Notes under the pieces: model-generated | Database searches by the model: none | Seen by the model: the letters and a program-made list of their open reading frames with translations, nothing else | Told to the model about the DNA's origin: nothing | Position numbers and translations under genes: made by a program | Assembly (NCBI GenBank): GCA_963169045.1 | Contig: CAUJDF010000103.1 | Location: 1 to 64,000, forward strand | Direction of reading: 5' to 3' | Length of the DNA: 64,000 bases | DNA from: Myxococcota bacterium | GTDB taxonomy: Bacteria; Myxococcota_A; Bradymonadia; UBA7976; UBA1532 | Shown here: piece after piece, positions 16,654 to 24,982 of the stretch | How the letters are laid out: every line of letters starts with the position of its first letter | Position numbering within the stretch: position 1 is the first letter of the stretch

Positions 16654-17601
16654 ATGTCGCTCGTCCGCACCAGCGCCGCCGCGTTCGTGCTCGTCGCCGT
16701 CGCCGGCTGCGGTGGCGGCCGCGACGCGAAGAAGCGCCTCGCCGACTCGCCGTGCGCGCCGAAGGGCGCGGTGTGCGCGCCCGTCCCGTCGGACTGTCTC
16801 GCGCAGCACGCCGAGGCCGGCGGCGAGGCGACGACGCTGCGTGTCGCGCAGCTGCGCCTCACGAAGCCGGCGGCGCTCGCCCGCGGTCCGCTGCGCGATC
16901 CGTTCGCCGAGGCGGTCGCGCCGAACCTGCCCGACGAGTGCCGCGTCGGGGGCGCTGGCACGTTCAACATGCTGCTGCGCTTCGACCGCGCCGTCGACAA
17001 GCTGACCGTCGGCTTCGCGAAGCCCGTCGATCGCCCGGCCCGCGGCTACGGGTTGATCGACGAGACGCTCGGCGGCGCCCACGTCGAGCCGGCGGTGACG
17101 CGCGCGCCCATCCAGCCCGACGGCCGCTTCGCCGCCGCCTCGCCCATCGACCTGCTCGTCCCGCTGTTCCTCGACCCGGCCACCGGCGAGGTCGCGCTCT
17201 TGCCGGTCCGCGGCGTCCACGTCAGCGGGCAGATCGGCAGCGACGGCCTGTGCATCGGCCGTTTCAACGCCGAGGGCCTGAAGCCCGAGGACAAGTGCGC
17301 GATCACCGAGGCGGCGCCCGCCTTCGTCGACGGCGGCATCGTGCGCGGCGTGGTGAAGCTCGAGGAGGCCGACGCGGTCCTCCTGCCGTCGGCCGGCCAC
17401 TCGCTCTGCGTCGCGATCGCCGGCGACGTCCCCAAGTACGGCGATGGCGCGACGCCCGCCCGCTGCCGCCGCGAGGGCGGCCGCATCGCCTTCCAGGGCG
17501 ATTGGTGCAGCACGACGAACGCGCCGGCGACCCCGGCGTGCGCCGACGCCGTCCAGCTCGCGGGCAGCTTCGCGGCGAGCGCGGTGCGGCTCGCGCCGTG
17601 A
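16654..17601 (+). CDS. Lipoprotein of unknown function
   Basis: A 315-residue lipoprotein with signal MSLVRTSAAAFVLVAVAGC (lipobox VAGC, Cys19). Ten or so cysteines are scattered through the mature part, suggesting disulfides in the periplasm or on the surface. No known domain was recognised; the fold appears beta-rich. It ends with a block of paired cysteines (GDWCSTTNAPATPACADAV). GGGAGGGGGG lies just upstream of the ATG as a ribosome site. It is divergent from the GGX lipoprotein over 275 bases that should contain both promoters; nothing else was recognised there. Confidence 0.75.
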   Translation: MSLVRTSAAAFVLVAVAGCGGGRDAKKRLADSPCAPKGAVCAPVPSDCLAQHAEAGGEATTLRVAQLRLTKPAALARGPLRDPFAEAVAPNLPDECRVGGAGTFNMLLRFDRAVDKLTVGFAKPVDRPARGYGLIDETLGGAHVEPAVTRAPIQPDGRFAAASPIDLLVPLFLDPATGEVALLPVRGVHVSGQIGSDGLCIGRFNAEGLKPEDKCAITEAAPAFVDGGIVRGVVKLEEADAVLLPSAGHSLCVAIAGDVPKYGDGATPARCRREGGRIAFQGDWCSTTNAPATPACADAVQLAGSFAASAVRLAP

Positions 17602-17716
17602 CCCGCCCGGGCCTCTTGCGCCGCGCGACGCGGCGGACGTGCCGACGCCGCATCTTTTTTCGGCGGCGTGGCCCACTCATCATGGGAGCGCGCGCCCCCA
17701 ACGCCCCGGAGTCTCC

Positions 17717-18910
17717 ATGAACGATCGCAGTCGATTCGGTCTCGGAAGTCATCGCCAGCCCGCAACGCCCGCGCCGCCGCGACCGGGCACGCCCGCCCCC
17801 GCGGCGCCGCCTCGCCCCGCGACGGCCGCGCCCCCATTGCCGCAGGCGCCCGCCCGGCCCGATGATTACGGGTCCTCGGCCGACCACGACCAGATCATCG
17901 CCCGCAGGTTCGCCGACGAGTTCGACGCCTTCCCGCGGATGGAGCGGTCGCTCGCGCGCGAGGCGGAGCCGAAGCACGACAAGACGAACCTCGACTACAT
18001 CAAGGCGACGATGGCGCCGCTGGTGCCCTTCGAACACCAGCACTTCTTCGACCGGATGGCGCGCCATCAGTGGAACGTCGCGCGCCCGCAGGCCGGCATC
18101 CAGCAGCTGGGTCACATGGGCGGCCACCGCCCGATGATGCTCGACGGCGCCAACAACCTGGTGCAGACGGGCCGCGCCGAGCGCCCGCTGCACGGCAACG
18201 CCGCCCGCGACTGGGACAAGATCCGAGGGATCCAGCGCATCAACGCGTACACGTTCCGCGGGGAGTCGCGGTCAGCCGAGAAGATCCGCGGCGCCGGCGG
18301 CTTCCACCCGCCGAGCACCCGCACCGACGACACCTACGTCAAGATCATCGCGGAGCGGTTCGCCGGGTACATGCAGGCCCGCTTCGGCAAGACGGTCCCC
18401 GAGGATGACATCGTCCGCTACATCAAGGGACAGGGCCCCGCCGGCAAGGTCTTCGTCGAGTACGAGATCTGGCGCGCGATCCTCGACTCCGAGAAGTTCC
18501 ACATCGGTCGCATGGTCGCCAGCGAGTTCCTGCGCGGCTTCGTCTCCACGTCGCGCGACATCCGTGTGTCTCTCTCCTTCACGACGGGCGGGAGCGTCGG
18601 CCGACTTCAGGGCGACCAGTGGATCTATGCCGTGCACACCGAGGGCGGCTTCCTCCTGCCGGCCGAGGGCACGCACGTGCATGCGAGCAGCGGCGAGGCG
18701 GAGGTGGCGCACCCCGGCTCGCTGCCCTGGCACAAGGTCGTCGCGTTCCGCTACTCCATCCCGCGCAACTTCGGCGACACCGCCAAGGGCCTGAAGATGG
18801 ACACGCGCACCTTCTACACCAGCGATCTGGTCTTCTTCCGGCGCGGCTTCCAGGACCGCGAGCCCGCCGCCTTCCGGCAGATCTACGCGGCCATGAGCAC
18901 GATCGACTGA
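17717..18910 (+). CDS. Cholera/pertussis-type ADP-ribosyltransferase-like protein
   Basis: A 397-residue protein without a signal peptide. Residues 15-50 are Pro/Ala-rich and a helical region runs to about 170. The C-terminal 220 residues carry all three marks of the R-S-E class of mono-ADP-ribosyltransferases in order. They are Arg181 in YTFRGESR followed by KIRGAGGF (compare LYRADSRPPDEI...SGG of cholera toxin), S277-T278-S279 in FVSTSRD, and E327-x-E329 in GEAEV followed by GSLPWHKVVAFRY (compare EQEVSALGGIPYSQIYGWYR). The ExE form predicts Arg as target. It could be a secreted effector (type VI, contractile injection) or an internal regulator. No immunity gene or delivery gene is adjacent. 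GGAG precedes the ATG by six bases. Confidence 0.78.
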   Translation: MNDRSRFGLGSHRQPATPAPPRPGTPAPAAPPRPATAAPPLPQAPARPDDYGSSADHDQIIARRFADEFDAFPRMERSLAREAEPKHDKTNLDYIKATMAPLVPFEHQHFFDRMARHQWNVARPQAGIQQLGHMGGHRPMMLDGANNLVQTGRAERPLHGNAARDWDKIRGIQRINAYTFRGESRSAEKIRGAGGFHPPSTRTDDTYVKIIAERFAGYMQARFGKTVPEDDIVRYIKGQGPAGKVFVEYEIWRAILDSEKFHIGRMVASEFLRGFVSTSRDIRVSLSFTTGGSVGRLQGDQWIYAVHTEGGFLLPAEGTHVHASSGEAEVAHPGSLPWHKVVAFRYSIPRNFGDTAKGLKMDTRTFYTSDLVFFRRGFQDREPAAFRQIYAAMSTID

Positions 18911-18992
18911 CCGCCCTTCCGCCGCACGACGAGGTCGCGGACGCCGCGTCATTCCGGTTAGCCTCGCCGCGACGAGCGGACCGGAGGCGAAG

Positions 18993-21188
18993 ATGTCGCG
19001 AAGGACGGTGTTGGCGGCCGCGCTGCTGCTGGGCGGCTGCGACAACGGGGGCGACGGCGCCGCGACGGCCGCGGACGCCACGCCCGCCGCCGACCAGGGC
19101 GCGCCGGGCGACGCGGCCCTGCCCGACGCCACGCCCCCCGACGCCGCGGCCCCGCCCGACGCCGGCGCCGACGCCGCCGTCCCGGACGCCGCCCCGCTGC
19201 CCGCGCTCACGCTGCGCCCGACGTTCGCGGCGGCGCCGGCCGACCCGCTCGCCGGCGCCGACGTCGAGAGCTGCCCGGTCTACGATGACACCCGCTGCGT
19301 CGAGGGCCGGCGCCAGCGCTGCGCCGTGTACGACCCGGGCGCGGGCGCCTTCGCCGACGCGCCCGACCCGCTCCTGCGCCGCGTCCTCCTCTACGATCGC
19401 TGGTACGACCGCTACCACTCGCCCGACGGACAGACCGGCGAGCGCGTCTTCAACGGACCCACGCCCGGCGACATGCCCGAGGTCGCGTGGGCGTCGCCCG
19501 CGCACTTCGCGGGCTGGGCCGGCGAGGGCGACTCCGCCATCTGGACGGGCGTGGCGCTCACCGCCGATGCCTTCCGCTACATGGTCACCGGCACCGAGGC
19601 CGACCGCCGCCGCATGGAGGACAAGACGCGCGCGCTGCTCACCAAGTTCGAGGTGACGGGCATCCCCGGCTATCTCGCTCGGCATCACTTCCTCCTGATG
19701 CCACCGGGCGGGCCGACCAGCGACGAGCACTTCGTGACGCACGCCGACGCGCCGGGCAGCCGGCACGTGCCCATCGCGCCCGCCGACCTCGAGCGCGCCG
19801 GCCTGCCCGCGGCCTACCGCGAGGGCCTGCGTGGCGCGGACGGGCAGCTCGTCCCCGGCGTCGCGATGTGGAACGGCCACCCGTCGATCGACCAGTACAC
19901 CGGCCCGTGGGTGGCGTTCCCGCTCGTGTATCCGCTGCTGCGGGACGAGGGCGACCGCGCGCGCATCGTCCACCACTTGACCTGCTATCTGAAGCGCCTG
20001 CGCCGCGTCGAGATCGTGAACCTGCAGGAGAACCCGGACCTGCTCGGCGCCCTCACCAGCTTCTTCGGCGAAGGCATGCTGCGCCGGGATCCCGGAGACA
20101 TCGATCTGTTCGCGCTCGAGAAGATCGTCGCGTACTACCACGAGAACGTGAACCGCGCGAACGCCGACGACTTCGACCGCACCTGCCCGGACACGGTCGC
20201 GCTCGAGCCGACGCTCGTCATCGACGCCGCCTCGCCCACGTGGCTGGCCGACATCGCGAAGTTCGCGCTGCGGCTCGGCGAGGAAGGCATGCGCCCCGAC
20301 AACATCGATCACATCTACGTCCCCTCGATTCGCGGGGGCGATGCCAGCCACATGATCCACATGGCCGCGGTCGCCTGGTGGCTGACGGGCGACGAGCAGT
20401 ACCGCGCGTTCCTCTTCCGCGAGCTGATCGGGAACCTGCGCGCCGACGAAGTGATGCTGACGATGCAGGCGTTCCGCAGCCCGGACTTCTGCTTCAAGTT
20501 CTACGGCGATCACATCACCTACGGCACCCACTGGCAGCTCGCCACGATGCTGCGCGACGACCCGCTCTTCGCGCTCGCCGTGCGCGCCTACCATGAAGAG
20601 ATGTGGGAGAAGGCGCTCTTCAACCATCTGAGCGCCAAGTTCGGCGTCATGTACGCGAGCATCGCCGGCGAGGCGCACCCCGACGTCGCCGCGCAGGCCG
20701 CCGCCGAGGCCGTCGCCCAGCTGCGCGCGTTCGGCGGCAACGGCGGCGTGCAGGACGCGCCCCGGCGCACGCACGTCCGCGACCGCCAGGCGGCCATCGA
20801 CGCGCTGCCCGAGGGCGTCAGCGTCCGCTGCCCCACCGAGCAGGAGCGCACGACCTGCGAGCAGGGCGTCCGCCTGTTCGGCATCCAGCTCGAATCCGCA
20901 ACGATCACGCGGGATTGCGACGGCCGCCCCGGCGAGTGCGCCATGGCCGACGGCCGGTGCGTCGACGGCATCGCCTCGTCGGGGCTGCCCGCCGACCAGC
21001 GCCGCTACGCCGACTTCCTGTGGCAGCGCAGCCCGTTCGACCTCGGCGAGTCGCCGGCGGTCGACGGGCAGAAGCAGTCGCCGGGGCGCGACCTGAGCGA
21101 GCCTTACTGGATGGCGCGATTCTACGGGTTCGTCGAGGAGGGACGCGGCCACGTGCTGGCCTGGCGCGACGACGGCGCCTGCGAGTAG
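18993..21188 (+). CDS. Large lipoprotein, helical, unknown function
   Basis: A 731-residue lipoprotein with lipobox LLGGC and a 55-residue Asp/Ala/Pro linker. The mature domain is long and rich in Trp, His and Tyr with predicted helices. Segments such as GHPSIDQYTGPWVAFPLVYPLL and later NIDHIYVPS and AAVAWWLTGDEQYRAFLFRELI suggest an alpha/alpha-toroid of the kind seen in glycosidase-like or heparinase-like proteins, but no family was identified. The C-terminus has a group of cysteines. GGAGGCGAAG precedes the ATG. Its stop codon directly abuts the stop of the convergent gene on the other strand. Confidence 0.78.
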   Translation: MSRRTVLAAALLLGGCDNGGDGAATAADATPAADQGAPGDAALPDATPPDAAAPPDAGADAAVPDAAPLPALTLRPTFAAAPADPLAGADVESCPVYDDTRCVEGRRQRCAVYDPGAGAFADAPDPLLRRVLLYDRWYDRYHSPDGQTGERVFNGPTPGDMPEVAWASPAHFAGWAGEGDSAIWTGVALTADAFRYMVTGTEADRRRMEDKTRALLTKFEVTGIPGYLARHHFLLMPPGGPTSDEHFVTHADAPGSRHVPIAPADLERAGLPAAYREGLRGADGQLVPGVAMWNGHPSIDQYTGPWVAFPLVYPLLRDEGDRARIVHHLTCYLKRLRRVEIVNLQENPDLLGALTSFFGEGMLRRDPGDIDLFALEKIVAYYHENVNRANADDFDRTCPDTVALEPTLVIDAASPTWLADIAKFALRLGEEGMRPDNIDHIYVPSIRGGDASHMIHMAAVAWWLTGDEQYRAFLFRELIGNLRADEVMLTMQAFRSPDFCFKFYGDHITYGTHWQLATMLRDDPLFALAVRAYHEEMWEKALFNHLSAKFGVMYASIAGEAHPDVAAQAAAEAVAQLRAFGGNGGVQDAPRRTHVRDRQAAIDALPEGVSVRCPTEQERTTCEQGVRLFGIQLESATITRDCDGRPGECAMADGRCVDGIASSGLPADQRRYADFLWQRSPFDLGESPAVDGQKQSPGRDLSEPYWMARFYGFVEEGRGHVLAWRDDGACE

Positions 21189-22142
21189 CTACTCGCCGAA
21201 GGCGCCCCCGACGAGGCCGCACACGAGCTCGAGGCCGTCGCCGAAGCCCTCCGCCGCGCACTTGCCGTCGTCGTCGCAGTAGCCGTTCCGCCCGCACCCG
21301 GCCTCGAACGCGTCGGGATCGCAGGTCTCGCCGGCGGCCTTCGGGGCGTGGCACTTGCCGTCGGCCTCGGCGCAGTAGCCCTCGCCGCACGCGTCGCCGC
21401 TCTCGTCGCGGCAGTCGGCGCCCTCCGCGAGCCACGCCGTGCACGTTCTGTCGCCGCCGACGGCGCCGATCGGACAGAACAGACCGGACCCACAGCGCTC
21501 GCCCGCCGCGCAGGACTCCCCGGCGGCCCTCAGCGTCTCGCACTTCGACGTGGCATCCGCGCAGAACAGGCCGTCGTTCGTATAGCAGCGGACCACGACG
21601 TGCTCTCCGTCGGCGGAGGCGCCGGCGCACAACTCCGAGGAGAAGCCATCGCCCGACGTCTCCGTGCAGGTCTCGGCGCACGTGTCGCCGGCCTTGCCGC
21701 GCAAGAGGTGCACGCACCGGTCGGCCTCGTCGCCGAAGCCGATCCCGCACTCGGCCAGGCCGCCGGCGGGGGCCGCGCACTCCTGGCTGTCCTCGCATGC
21801 CTCGCCGGGCTGCTTCTTGCCGCGGAAGACGTTCTCGCACTCGGGGATCTCGCTGCCGCAGCCCTCGGTCGCCCGGGCCTTCGCGAGGCACGCGTCCGCG
21901 GCCGCCTGGTCGAGCTCCAGGCCCTCCGGCCGCTCGGACGCCTTGCGCTCCATCTGCGCACGGCAGGTGCCGGCCTCGATCGGCGTCCCCGTGTCCGCGC
22001 AGCAGTCGGCGAGCCTGTCGCACATGAGCGTCGCATACTCGGACGCGAACGACCCGCTGCCACCGCCTCCCCCGCCGCCGCCGTCGCCACACGCGACGAA
22101 CCCCGTGCCCGTCATGAACGCCATCAGAACTCGGGCGCGCAT
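21189..22142 (-). CDS. Cys-rich lipoprotein with Dickkopf-like repeats
   Basis: A 317-residue lipoprotein with signal MRARVLMAFMTGTGFVAC and a poly-Gly linker. It has about 28 cysteines. The second half repeats a unit of the form GESC..G..C..GLFC....C and GETCD......CG..GYCD.DGKC, the spacing of small disulfide modules common in myxobacterial surface proteins. No enzyme motif is seen; a surface or binding role is inferred. GGAGGG lies six bases before the ATG. It is divergent from the M15-like lipoprotein by about 105 bases. Its TAG is back to back with the TAG of the plus-strand gene, so there is no terminator space between the two genes. Confidence 0.8.
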   Translation of the reverse strand: MRARVLMAFMTGTGFVACGDGGGGGGGGSGSFASEYATLMCDRLADCCADTGTPIEAGTCRAQMERKASERPEGLELDQAAADACLAKARATEGCGSEIPECENVFRGKKQPGEACEDSQECAAPAGGLAECGIGFGDEADRCVHLLRGKAGDTCAETCTETSGDGFSSELCAGASADGEHVVVRCYTNDGLFCADATSKCETLRAAGESCAAGERCGSGLFCPIGAVGGDRTCTAWLAEGADCRDESGDACGEGYCAEADGKCHAPKAAGETCDPDAFEAGCGRNGYCDDDGKCAAEGFGDGLELVCGLVGGAFGE

Positions 22143-22248
22143 CCTCGTCCCTCCGCTGTCGAACCGATGAAGCCCGCACCTATCGCACATCGTGCCCACC
22201 TGCGCACGGTCCTTGTGGCGCCGGCATCTTCCATCGCATGCTCGGCCC

Positions 22249-23322
22249 GTGACGCAACGCTTCGCAGCCCTGTTCACCGCTCTCCTCGTCGCGGCCTGCG
22301 GCGACGCCGACCTGCGCACCGCCTCGACCGCAGAATGGCCGCGCCCGGACGCGGAGGCCGCGACGACCGACGGTGAGGCGCCGCCGCAGGACGTTGAATC
22401 CCCGCCGCAGGACGCTGAACCCGCGCCGCAGGACGCTGAACCCGCGCCGCAGGACGCTGAACCCGCGCCGCAGGACGCTGCATCCCCGCCGCAGGACGCT
22501 GAACCCGCGCCGCAGGACGCTGCATCCCCGCCGCAGGACGCTGAATCCCCGCCGCAGGACGCTGAATCCCCGCCGCAGGACGCTGAGCCCGCGCTGCCCG
22601 ACTGTGAATGCTTCGTGCGCGCTGCCTGGTGCGGCGAGGGCGCCGGCGAGGAGGGCCTCCGACGGGATCCGCCCTGCCGCGTGCCGCTCCTCCCGCGGCA
22701 CGACGACCACCTGCTCGGCTGCGACGGCGACCGCTGGGTGGTGCTCGAGGCCTGCGCGTTCGGATGCCACGCCGCGCCCCCCGGCACGCCCGACGCCTGC
22801 AACCCCGATCCGAACGCCTCGCCGCAGAACCCGGGCTGGGCGGCGTGCCCCGACCGCGCCCTGCTGCGCTTCGGCCTGCACCCCGAGGCCTCCGACCGCA
22901 TCCGGTGCGCCGGCGTCGGGGCCGACGACATCAGCCAGACCATCGGCAACGCCGCCGCCTCCGCCGGCTACCACGCCCGCGACGGCATGGCCGGCGGCGA
23001 GCCGTACTGCGCCGCCGTCGACATCCGCACCCGGGGTCTGTCGAACCGCCAGATCCGCGCGTTGCTCGACCGCCTCGCCGAGAACGGCTTCGCCGGCTGG
23101 TATCGCCAGCCCGGCCACGACGGCTGGCCCGCCGACGAGGCGCCCCACATCCATGCCATCTTCGCCGGCGTGCGGATGAAGGCCGAGCTGCAGGGACAGA
23201 TGCGCGACTTCTTCCGCGGGCGCAACGGCCTGGCGAGCCACACCCCCTACGGCTTCTGGCAGCCGAGCGACGCCGCGATGCGCATCATCCGGCTGCTCTA
23301 CTCGCGGCACTACGACCCGTGA
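22249..23322 (+). CDS. Lipoprotein with PQDA repeats and M15-like domain
   Basis: A 357-residue lipoprotein. The GTG at 22249 gives the compact signal VTQRFAALFTALLVAAC; an ATG at 22192 would add an unlikely basic leader. After the Cys come ten 7-residue repeats (EPAPQDA, ESPPQDA, ASPPQDA) forming an extended linker. The C-terminal domain has AGYHARDGMAGG, YCAAVDIRTRG and DEAPHIHAIFAG. This resembles the His/Asp/HxH zinc ligands of M15 DD-peptidases, although the first ligand motif is not canonical, so activity is uncertain. Its TGA overlaps the GTG of the RND-porter-like gene, so the pair is coupled. Confidence 0.72.
   Translation: MTQRFAALFTALLVAACGDADLRTASTAEWPRPDAEAATTDGEAPPQDVESPPQDAEPAPQDAEPAPQDAEPAPQDAASPPQDAEPAPQDAASPPQDAESPPQDAESPPQDAEPALPDCECFVRAAWCGEGAGEEGLRRDPPCRVPLLPRHDDHLLGCDGDRWVVLEACAFGCHAAPPGTPDACNPDPNASPQNPGWAACPDRALLRFGLHPEASDRIRCAGVGADDISQTIGNAAASAGYHARDGMAGGEPYCAAVDIRTRGLSNRQIRALLDRLAENGFAGWYRQPGHDGWPADEAPHIHAIFAGVRMKAELQGQMRDFFRGRNGLASHTPYGFWQPSDAAMRIIRLLYSRHYDP
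22375..22584. repeat. Ten tandem 21-bp repeats (PQDA linker)
   Basis: Ten in-frame 21-base units with consensus GAACCCGCGCCGCAGGACGCT encode (E/A)(P/S/A)(A/P)PQDA. Third-position and first-codon variants alternate between EPAPQDA, ESPPQDA and ASPPQDA. The array is a spacer between the lipidated Cys and the globular domain of the lipoprotein at 22249-23322 and should vary in copy number. Confidence 0.95.
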
Positions 23323-24953
23323 GGCGCCGCCTCGGCGTCCTCGCGCTGCTGGCGCTCGCAGCCTGTAGCCGGCATCGCGTCGCGCCGCCGGCACCGTGTC
23401 CCGTCGTGGTCGTCGTCGCGCTGCCCGGCGCGCACGCCGAGGACGTCGAGAAGTCAGTCGTCGAGCCGCTCGAGGCCGCCCTCTCGACCCTGCCCGGCCT
23501 CGCCTCGATCGACAGCGAGGCGCGGGCCGGCGGCGCGCGGCTGCGCCTCCGCCTCTCCGGCGACGGCGGCCTGGTCGCCGTCCGGTCGGCGCTCGAGAAG
23601 ACGCGGGCGGCGCTCCCCGCGGACGCCGAGACGCCGCTCGTCCTCGCGACGCGCGCGCGCCCCCTGTCGATCGTGGTCCTCCGCGCGCGGCCCACCGAGG
23701 ACCTGCGCGCGTTGCGGTCGCGCGCCGACGCCCTCGCGCGCCGCCTGGGCGCCGACGTCCTCGCGCCGGCCGAGACCGAGGCGGTGCTCACGCTCGACCC
23801 CGAGCGGATGCGCGCCCTCGGCGTCGACCTGGGCGCCGTGCTCGGCGCGCTCGACCAGGACGCACAGCGGCCGGCGGGCGCCGTGCGCTTGCAGGCCGAT
23901 GCCCCGCGGCCCGCCGTCGGCGACGACCTCGCGCTGTTGCTCGACGCCGTGGTGCGCGCGCCGCAGGGCGCCCCGATCCGCGTGCGCGACCTCGCCACGG
24001 CGGTCCTCCGGACGCCACCGTTGCCGGCGGCACGTCTCGACGGCGCGCCTGCCGCGGTTCTCGTGACGGAGGGCCCCGTGGCGGCGGCCGCGCTCGCCGG
24101 CGAGGAGACGCTCGTCATCGGACCGCTGACCCTCGACGATTGCGCGCCGGCCGCCCTGCCCGACGTGAAAGGTCCGGCCGCGATCGCGCGCCTCGAGACG
24201 CCCGGCGCGGCGCCCGAGGCGCTGCTGGTGCTCGCGCAGCGCCTGGCGACGCCCGGCGCGCTCGTCCTCGTCGGCGGCGGCCTCGTCTCGGCCGACGGCC
24301 CCGGTGGCGCGTCCACCGGCGGCGTCGAGGTCGTCGTCCCGGCTGCGGACGAGGCCGGCGCCCGCGCCGCGGCCGAGTCGCTCCGCCGGACGCTCCGCGA
24401 GCCCGCCGTCGCCGCGTCGCTCGGCCAGGCCGCCGTCGCGGCGCCGGGCGAGCGACGCGTCGGCCTCACCGTCGCGCACCCCGACCTGGAGAAGCTCGCC
24501 CCGGCCGCCGACGCGCTCGCCGCCGCCTTGCGCGCCCGGCCCGAGGTCGTCGAGGTCGCCGTCGAGACCTTCGCCACGGCCCCCGAGCTCCGCGTCGATC
24601 TGCGCCCCGGCGCCGCCGTCCGCCCCGCCGACCTCGCGCTCGCGCTCGAGACCGCGACGCGCGGCGTCGACACCGCCCGCCTGACGATCGGCGCCAAGCG
24701 GGTGCCGGTGCGCGTGCGCATCGGAGACGCCACCGACGACATCGCCGGCGTGGTCCTCCCCGGCGGCGCCCGCGTGGGCGATGTCGCCACCGTCAGCCAC
24801 GTCCTGTCGACGGCGCGCATCGTCCGCAGGGATCGCGCGCGGGCGGCCATCGCGACGGTGACGCTCCGCGCCGACGCCGATCTCGCGGCGCTGCGCGCGG
24901 AGGCCGAGCGCATCGTGCGCGACTTCCCGGGCGTCGCGGTGAGCGGCCCCTGA
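23319..24953 (+). CDS. Lipoprotein made of RND-pump porter loops without membrane domain
   Basis: A 544-residue lipoprotein: the GTG at 23319 overlaps the upstream stop, and LALLALAAC gives a lipobox with Cys16. The mature sequence follows the two periplasmic loops of an AcrB-type RND transporter in order. First come PGAHAEDVEKSVVEPLEAAL then LPGLASIDSEARAGGARL, RSALEKTRAALP, and LDPERMRALGVDLGAVLGAL with RVRDLA. From about residue 325 a second loop begins, with DEAGARAAAESLRRTL, DLEKLAPAADALAAALRARP, ELRVDLRPGAAVRPADLALA, GDVATVSHV and DADLAALRAEAERI. None of the 12 transmembrane helices of RND pumps is present; residues after the signal lack any hydrophobic segment long enough. This would place a pump-like porter in the periplasm, tethered by lipid. 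Function unknown. Confidence 0.75.
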   Translation: MRRRLGVLALLALAACSRHRVAPPAPCPVVVVVALPGAHAEDVEKSVVEPLEAALSTLPGLASIDSEARAGGARLRLRLSGDGGLVAVRSALEKTRAALPADAETPLVLATRARPLSIVVLRARPTEDLRALRSRADALARRLGADVLAPAETEAVLTLDPERMRALGVDLGAVLGALDQDAQRPAGAVRLQADAPRPAVGDDLALLLDAVVRAPQGAPIRVRDLATAVLRTPPLPAARLDGAPAAVLVTEGPVAAAALAGEETLVIGPLTLDDCAPAALPDVKGPAAIARLETPGAAPEALLVLAQRLATPGALVLVGGGLVSADGPGGASTGGVEVVVPAADEAGARAAAESLRRTLREPAVAASLGQAAVAAPGERRVGLTVAHPDLEKLAPAADALAAALRARPEVVEVAVETFATAPELRVDLRPGAAVRPADLALALETATRGVDTARLTIGAKRVPVRVRIGDATDDIAGVVLPGGARVGDVATVSHVLSTARIVRRDRARAAIATVTLRADADLAALRAEAERIVRDFPGVAVSGP

Positions 24954-24982
24954 CCGGTCGGCCGCCTCGCGGTCGCGGTCGA

